From: Phaseolus vulgaris
Lineage: Eukaryota; Streptophyta; Magnoliopsida; Fabales; Fabaceae
DNA length: 64,000 nucleotides
NCBI RefSeq assembly: GCF_000499845.2
Contig: NW_027174142.1
Span: forward strand, 1-64,000
Direction of reading: 5' to 3'
The notes below the pieces were generated by a model. That model was given only the letters and a program-made list of their open reading frames with translations. It had not been told where the DNA came from and made no database searches. A program made the translations under genes and the position numbers. Of the stretch, positions 56,617 to 64,000 are shown one piece after another. The stretch's first letter is position 1; each line of letters opens with the position of its first letter.

Positions 56617-59600
56617 TAAGGTCTATTAATTGATTCAAACACTTATGATACCTTTGAAAAACCATTTCATGTGTTCAAATTGTATTTTGATATGTTTAAT
56701 ACTTCTTTTACAATCTAAGGTCTATTAACTGATTGAAAAACTTATGATAGATTTCTTTGAAAAACAATTTCATGTGTTAAAATTGTGTTTTGATATGTTT
56801 AATACTTCTTTCATTTACAATCCAAGGTTTTATAACCTAGGAAACTATAAGAAAGTGAATGTTCTGTATAATAATAGTTTAAAAGTATCTTAACTATCGA
56901 AAACAAGCATATTACTTAACTAAATGTTTGCAACTTGTTCTTTTCGCTATTAATTGATTGAAAACACTAATGATATCTTTGAAAACCAATCTCATGTGTT
57001 AAAATTGTGCTTTGATATGTTTAATATTTCTTTTACAATCTTAGTCTATTAATTGATTGAAACACTTATGAATATCTTTGAAAAACAATTTCATTTGTTA
57101 AAATTGTGTTTTCATATATTTTTTTACAATCTCACGTCTATTAATTGATTCAAACACTTATGATACCTTTGAAAAACCATTTCATGTGTTCAAATTGTAT
57201 TTTGATATGTTTAATACTTCTTTTACAATCTAAGGTCTATTAACTGATTCAAAAACTTATGATAGATATCTTTGAAAAACAATTTCATGTGTTAAAATTG
57301 TGTTTTGATATGTTTAATACTTCTTTCATTTACAATCCAAGGTTTTATAACCTAAGAAACTATAAGCAAGTGAATGTTCTATATAATAATAGTTTAAAAG
57401 TATCTTAACTATCGAACACAAGCGTATTACTTAACTAAATGTTTGCAACCTGTTCCTTTCGCTATTAATTGATTTTAAACACTTATGATATCTTTGAAAA
57501 CCAATTTCATGTGTTAAAATTGTGTTTTGATATGTTTAATATTTCTTTTACAATCTTAGTCTATTAATTGATTGAAAGATTTATGAATATCTTTAAAAAC
57601 AATTTCATGTGTTAAAATTGTGTTTTCATATATTTTTTACAATATAAGGTCTATTAATTGATTGAAACACTTACGATACCTTTGGAAAACCATTTCATGT
57701 GTTCAAATTGTTTTTGATATGTTTAATACTTCTTTTACAATCTATGGTCAATTAACTGATTGAAACACTTATGATAGATATCTTTGAAAAACAATTTCAT
57801 GTCTTAAAATTGTGTTTTGATATGTTTAACACTTCTTTCATTTACAATCCACGGTTTTATAACCTAGGAAACTATAAGAAAGTGAATTTTCTGTATAATA
57901 ATAGTTTAAAAGTATCTTAACTATCGTACAAGCGTATTACTTAACTAAATGTTTGGAACTTGTTCTTTTCGCTATTAATTGATTGAACACACTCATGATA
58001 TTTTTGAAAACCAATTTCATGTGTTAAAATTGTGTTTTGATATGTTTAATATTTCTTTTACAATCTTAGTCTATTAATTGATTGAAACACTTATGAATAT
58101 CTTTGAAAAACAATTTGATGTGTTAAAATTGTGTTTTCATATATTTTTTACAATCTAAGGTCTATTAATTGATTCAAACAATTATGATACCTTTGAAAAC
58201 CAATTTCATGTGTTTAAATTGTCTTTTGATATGTTTAATATTTCTTGTACAATCTTAGTCTATTAATTGATTGAAACACTTATGAATATCTTTGAAAAAC
58301 AATTTCATGTGTTAAAATTGTCTTTTCTTATATTTTTTACAATCTAACGTCTACTAATTGATTCAAACACTTATGACACCTTTGAAAAACCATTTCATGT
58401 GTTCAAATTGTATTTTGATATGTTTAATACTTCTTTTACAATCTAAGGTGTATTAACTGATTCAAAAATTTATGATAGATATCTTTGAAAAACAATTTCA
58501 CGTGTTAAAATTGTGTTTTAATATGTTTAATACTTCTTTCATTTACAATCCAAAGTTTTATAACCTAGGAAACTATAAGAAAGTGAATGTTTTGTATAAT
58601 AATAGTTTAAAAGTATCTTAACTATCGAAAACAAGCGTATTACATAACTAAATGCTTGCAACTTGTTCTTTTTGCTATTAATTGATTGAAAACACTTATG
58701 ATATGTTTGAAAACAAATTTCATGTGTTTAAATTGTGTTTTGATATGTTTAATATTTCTTGTACAATCTTAGTCTATTAATTGATTGAAACTCTTATGAA
58801 TATCTTCGAAAAAAACTTCATGTATTTAAATTGTGTTTTCATATATTTTTTACAATCTAACGTCTATTAATTGATTCATACACTTATGATACCTTTGATA
58901 AACCATTTCATGTGTTCAAATTGTATTTTGATATGTTTAATACTTCTTTTACAATCTAAGGTGTATTAACTGATTCAAAAACTTATGATAGATATCTTTG
59001 AAAAACAATTTCATGTGTTAAAATTGTGTTTTAATATGTTTAATACTTCTTTCATTCACAATCCAAAATTTTATAACCTAGGAAACTATAAGAAAGTGAA
59101 TGTTCTGTATAATAATAGTTTAAAAGTATCTTAAATATCGAAAACAAGCGTATTACGTAACTAAATGCTTGCAACTTGTTCTTTTTGCTATTCATTGATT
59201 GAAAACACTTATGATATCTTTGAAAACCAATTTCATGTGTTTAAATTGTGTTTTGATATGTTTAATATTTCTTGTACAATCTTAGTCTATTAATTGATTG
59301 AAACTCTTATGAATATCTTCGAAAAACAACTTCATGTATTAAAATTGTGTTTTCATATATTTTTTACAATCTAACGTCTATTAATTGATTCATACACTTA
59401 TGATACCTTTGATAAGACATTTCATGTGTTCAAATTGTATTTTGATATGTTTAATACTTCTTTTACAATCTAAGGTGTATTAACTGATACAAAAACTTAT
59501 GATAGATATCTTTGAAAAACAATTTCATGTGTTAAAATTGTGTTTTAATATGTTTAATACTTCTTTCATTCACAATCCAAAGTTTTATAACCTAGGAAAC

Positions 59601-62600
59601 TATAAGAAAGTGAATGTTCTGTATAATAATAGTTTAAAAGTATCTTAAGTATCGAAAACAAGCATATTACTTAACTAAATGTTTGCAACTTGTTCTTTTC
59701 GCTAATAATTGATTGAAAACACTTATGATATCTTTGAAAAACAATTTCATGTTTTAAAATTGTGTTTTGATATGTTTAATATTTCTTTTACAATCTTAGT
59801 CTATTGATTGATTGAAGCACTTATGAATATCTTTGAAAAACAATTTCATGTGTTAAAATTGTGTTTTCATATAGTTTTTACAATATAAGGTCTATTAATT
59901 GATTCAAACACTTACGATACCTTCGGAAAACCATTTCATGTGTTCAACTTGTATTTTGATATGTTAAATACTTCTTTTACAATCTAAGGTCTATTAATTG
60001 ATTCAAACACTTATGACACCTTTGAAAAACCATTGCATGTGTTCAAATTGTATTTTGATATGTTTAATACTTCTTTTACAATCTAAGGTGTATTAACTGA
60101 TTCAAAAACTTATGATAGATATCTTTGAAAAACAATTTCATGTGTTAAAATTGTGTTTTCATATATTTTTTACAATCTAAGGTCTATTAATTGATTCAAA
60201 CACTTATGATACCTTTGAAAAACCATTTCATGTGTTCAAATTGTATTTTGATATGTTTAATACTTCTTTTACAATCTAAGGTGTATTAACTGATACAAAA
60301 ACTTATGATAGATATCTTTGAAAAACAATTTCATGTGTTAAAATTGTGTTTTAATATGTTTAATACTTCTTTCATTCACAATCCAAAGTTTTATAACCTA
60401 GGAAACTATAAGAAAGTGAATGTTCTGTATAATAATAGTTTAAAAGTATCTTAACTATCGAAAACAAGCGTATTACGTAACTAAATGCTTGCAACTTGTT
60501 CTTTTTGCTATTAATTGATTGAAAACACTTATGATATCTTTGAAAACCAATTTCATGTGTTTAAATTGTGTTTTGATATGTTTAATATTTCTTTTACAAT
60601 CTTAGTCTATTCATTGATTGAAACACTTATGAATATCTTTGAAAAACAATTTGATGTGTTAAAATTGTGTTTTCATATATTTTTTACAATCTAACGTCTA
60701 TTAATTGATTCAAACACTTATGATACCTTTGAAAACCCATTTCATGTGTTCAAATTGTATTTTGATATGTTTAATACTTCTTTTACAATCTAAGGTCTAT
60801 TAACTGATTGAAACACTTACGATAGATATCTTTGAAAAACAATTTCATGTGTTAAAATTGTGTTTTTATATGTTTAATACTTCTTTCATTCACAATCCAA
60901 AGTTTTATAACCTAGGAAACAATAAGAAAGAGCATTTTCTGTATAATAATAGTTTAAAAGTATCTTAAGTATCGAAAACAAGCATATTACTTAACTAAAT
61001 GTTTGCAACTTGTTCTTTTCGCTAATAATTGATTGAAAACACTTATGATATCTTTGAAAAACAATTTCATGTTTTAAAATTGTGTTTTGATATGTTTAAT
61101 ATTTCTTTTACAATCTTAGTCTATTGATTGATTGAAGCACTTATGAATATCTTTGAAAAACAATTTCATGTGTTAAAATTGTGTTTTCATATAGTTTTTA
61201 CAATATAAGGTCTATTAATTGATTCAAACACTTACGATACCTTCGGAAAACCATTTCATGTGTTCAACTTGTATTTTGATATGTTAAATACTTCTTTTAC
61301 AATCTAAGGTCTATTAATTGATTCAAACACTTATGACACCTTTGAAAAACCATTGCATGTGTTCAAATTGTATTTTGATATGTTTAATACTTCTTTTACA
61401 ATCTAAGGTGTATTAACTGATTCAAAAACTTATGATAGATATCTTTGAAAAACAATTTCATGTGTTAAAATTGTGTTTTAATATGTTTAATACTTCTTTC
61501 ATTCACAATCCAAAGTTTTATAACCTAGGAAACTATAAGAAAGTGAATGTTCTGTATAATAATAGTGTAAAAGTATCTTAACTATCGAAAACAAGCGTAT
61601 TACGTAACTAAATGTTTGCAACTTGTTCTTTTTGCTATTAATTGATTGAAAAGACTTATGATATCTTTGAAAACCAATTTCATGTGTTTAAATTGTGTTT
61701 TGATATGTTTAATATTTCTTGTACAATCTTAGTCTATTAATTGATTGAAACTTTTATGAATATCTTTGAAAAACAATTTCATGTGTTAAAATTGTGTTTT
61801 CTTATATTTTTTACAAACTAACGTCTACTAATTGATTCAAAAACTTATGATACCTTTGAAAAACCATTTCATGTGTTCAAATTGTATTTTGATATGTTTA
61901 ATACTTCTTTTACAATCTAAGGTGTAGTAACTGATTCAAAAACTTTTGATAGATATCTTTGAAAAACAATTTCATGTGTTAAAATTGTGTTTTAATATGT
62001 TTAATACTTCTTTCATTCACAATCCGCGGTTTTTAACCTAGGAAACTATAAGAAAGTGAATGTTCTGTATAATAATAGTTTAAAAGTATCTTAACTATCG
62101 AAAACAAGCGTATTACGTAACTAAATGCTTGCAACTTGTTCTTTTTGCTATTAATTGATTGAAAACACTTATGATATCTTTGAAAACCAATTTCATGTGT
62201 TAAAATTGTGTTTTGATATGTTTAATATTTCTTTTACAATCTTAGTCTATTAATTGATTGAAACACTTATGAATATCTTTGAAAAACAATTTCATGTGTT
62301 AAAATTGTGTTTTCATATATTTTTTACAATCTAAGGTCTATTAATTGATTCAAACACTTATGATACCTTTGAAAAACCATTTCATGTGTTCAAATTGTAT
62401 TTTGATATGTTTAATACTTCTTTTACAATCTAAGGTCTATTAACTGATTGAAACACTTACGCTAGATATCGTTGAAAAACAATTTCATGTGTTAAAATCG
62501 TGTTTTTATATGTTTAATACTTCTTTCATTTACAATCCAAGGTTTTATAACCTAGGAAACTATAAGAAAGTGAATTTCTGTATAATAATAGTTTAAAAGT

Positions 62601-64000
62601 ATCTTAACTATCGAAAACAAGCGTATTACTTAACTAAATGTTTGCAACTTGTTCTTTTCGCTATTAATTGATTGAAAACACTTATGATATCTTTGAAAAA
62701 CAATTTCATGTGTTAAAATTGTGTTTTGATATGTTTAATATTTCTTTTACAATCTTAGTCTATTAATTGATTGAAACACTTATGAATATCATTGAAAAAC
62801 AATTTCATGTGTTAAAATTGTGTTTTCATATATTTTTTACAATCTAAGGTCTATTAATTGATTCAAACACTTATGATACCTTTGAGAAACCAATTCATGT
62901 TTTCAAATTGTATTTTGATATGTTTAATATTTCTTTTACAATCTAAGATCTATTAACTGATTGAAACACTTATGATAGATATCTTTGAAAAACAATTTCA
63001 TGTGTTAAAATTGTGTTTTGATATGTTTAATACTTCTTTCATTTACAATCCAAGGTTTTATAACCTAGGAAACTATAAGAAAGTGAATTTTCTGTATAAT
63101 AATAGTTTAAAAGTATCTTAAGTATCGAAAACAATCATATTACTTAACTAAATGTTTGCAACTTGTTCTTTTCGCTATTAATTGATTGAAAACACTTATG
63201 ATATCTTTGAAAAACAATTTCATGTGTTAAAATTGTGTTTTGATATGTTTAATATTTCTTTTACAATCTTAGTCTATTAATTGATTGAAACACTTATGAA
63301 TATCTTTGAAAAACAATTTCATGTGTTAAAATTGTGTTTTCATATATTTTTTTACAATCTAAGGTTTATTAATTGATTCAAACACTTATGATACCTTTGA
63401 AAAACCATTTCATGTGTTCAAATTGTATTTTGATATGTTTAATACTTCTTTTACAATCTAAGGTCTATTAACTGATTGAAACACTTATGATAGATATCTT
63501 TGAAAAACAATTTCATGTGATAAAATTGTGTTTTTATATGTTTAATACTTCTTTCATTTACAATCCATGGTTTTATAACCTAGGGAACTATAAGAAAGTG
63601 AATGTTCTGTATAATAATAGTTTAAAAGAATTTTAACTATCGACAACAAGCGTATTACTTAACTAAATCTTTGCAACTTGTTCTTTTCGCTATTAACTCA
63701 TTGAAAACACTTATGATATCTTTGTAAACGAATTTCATGTCTTAAAATTGTGTTTTGATATGTTTAATATTTCTTGTACAGTCTTAGTCTATTAATTGAT
63801 TGAAACACTTTTGAATATCTTTGAAAAACAATTTCATGTGTTAAAATTGTGTTTTCATATATTTTTTACAATATAAGGTCTATAAATTGATTCAAACACT
63901 TACGATACCTTTGGAAAACCATTTCATGTGTTCAAATTGTATTTTGATATGTTTAATACTTCTTTTACAATCTAAGGTCTATTAACTGATTGAAACACTT
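56617..64000 (+). repeat. Satellite block 6, about 14 monomers
   Basis: This is the 513-bp satellite continuing to the right edge of the window. It holds a higher-order duplication with an offset of exactly 1,320 bp (about 59,640-60,140 against 60,960-61,460), in which an extra third-type subrepeat has been inserted. No coding feature is seen. Confidence 0.96.

Noticed and set aside
1..64000. Telomere repeats, tRNA or rRNA genes, resistance genes or other host genes
   Set aside because: I looked for these because khipu-like satellites adjoin resistance clusters, and found none.

Overview
The window is repetitive plant heterochromatin with no host gene that I can support. About half of it (roughly 32.4 kb in six blocks) is one AT-rich tandem satellite with a period of about 513 bp. 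The rest (about 31.6 kb) is six separate insertions of Ty3/gypsy LTR retrotransposons or their remains. Plant origin follows from Tat-lineage polyproteins with two RNase H domains, primer binding sites complementary to plant tRNA-Lys, and a Transposase_28-type antisense gene. The wording of the proteins suggests a legume such as Phaseolus or Vigna. The satellite resembles what I remember of the subtelomeric satellite khipu of common bean (reported at 528 bp), but I could not compare sequences, so that identity is a guess.

Layout: 1-3293 element A (Tat, minus strand, runs off the left edge, gag joined to the integrase end by an internal deletion). 3294-6232 satellite. 6233-18167 element B (complete 11.9 kb Tat element, plus strand, target-site duplication gaaac). 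18168-19622 satellite. 19623-20443 element D (solo Tat LTR, duplication ataga). 20444-38859 satellite, about 36 monomers with internal duplications, two micro-inversions and one cluster of one-base deletions. 38860-41454 element F (truncated chromovirus-like element, minus strand). 41455-42508 satellite. 42509-54450 element C (complete 11.9 kb Tat element, plus strand, duplication tattt, the youngest). 54451-55589 satellite. 55590-56616 element E (solo LTR related to F, duplication taagg). 56617-64000 satellite. None of the elements is nested in another; each interrupts satellite, although the left flank of A lies outside the window.

The complete Tat elements B and C share one plan: LTR, tRNA-Lys primer site, a gag-protease-RT-RNaseH-archaeal-type RNaseH-integrase frame, a linker with short repeats, a two-exon gene on the opposite strand, a G-rich polypurine tract and the 3' LTR. 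No copy looks autonomous. B has a protease deletion, a nonsense codon, a YVDD to YVND change in RT and a frameshift. C has one frameshift between protease and RT. The antisense gene is broken in both copies by different mutations, but the two copies agree on exon 1 length, splice sites and reading phase. That gene is the most interesting coding feature here. In the satellite, the most unusual signals are the micro-inversions, the phase-exact insertion of F without a target duplication, and a probable base-calling artefact near 22.6-23.5 kb.
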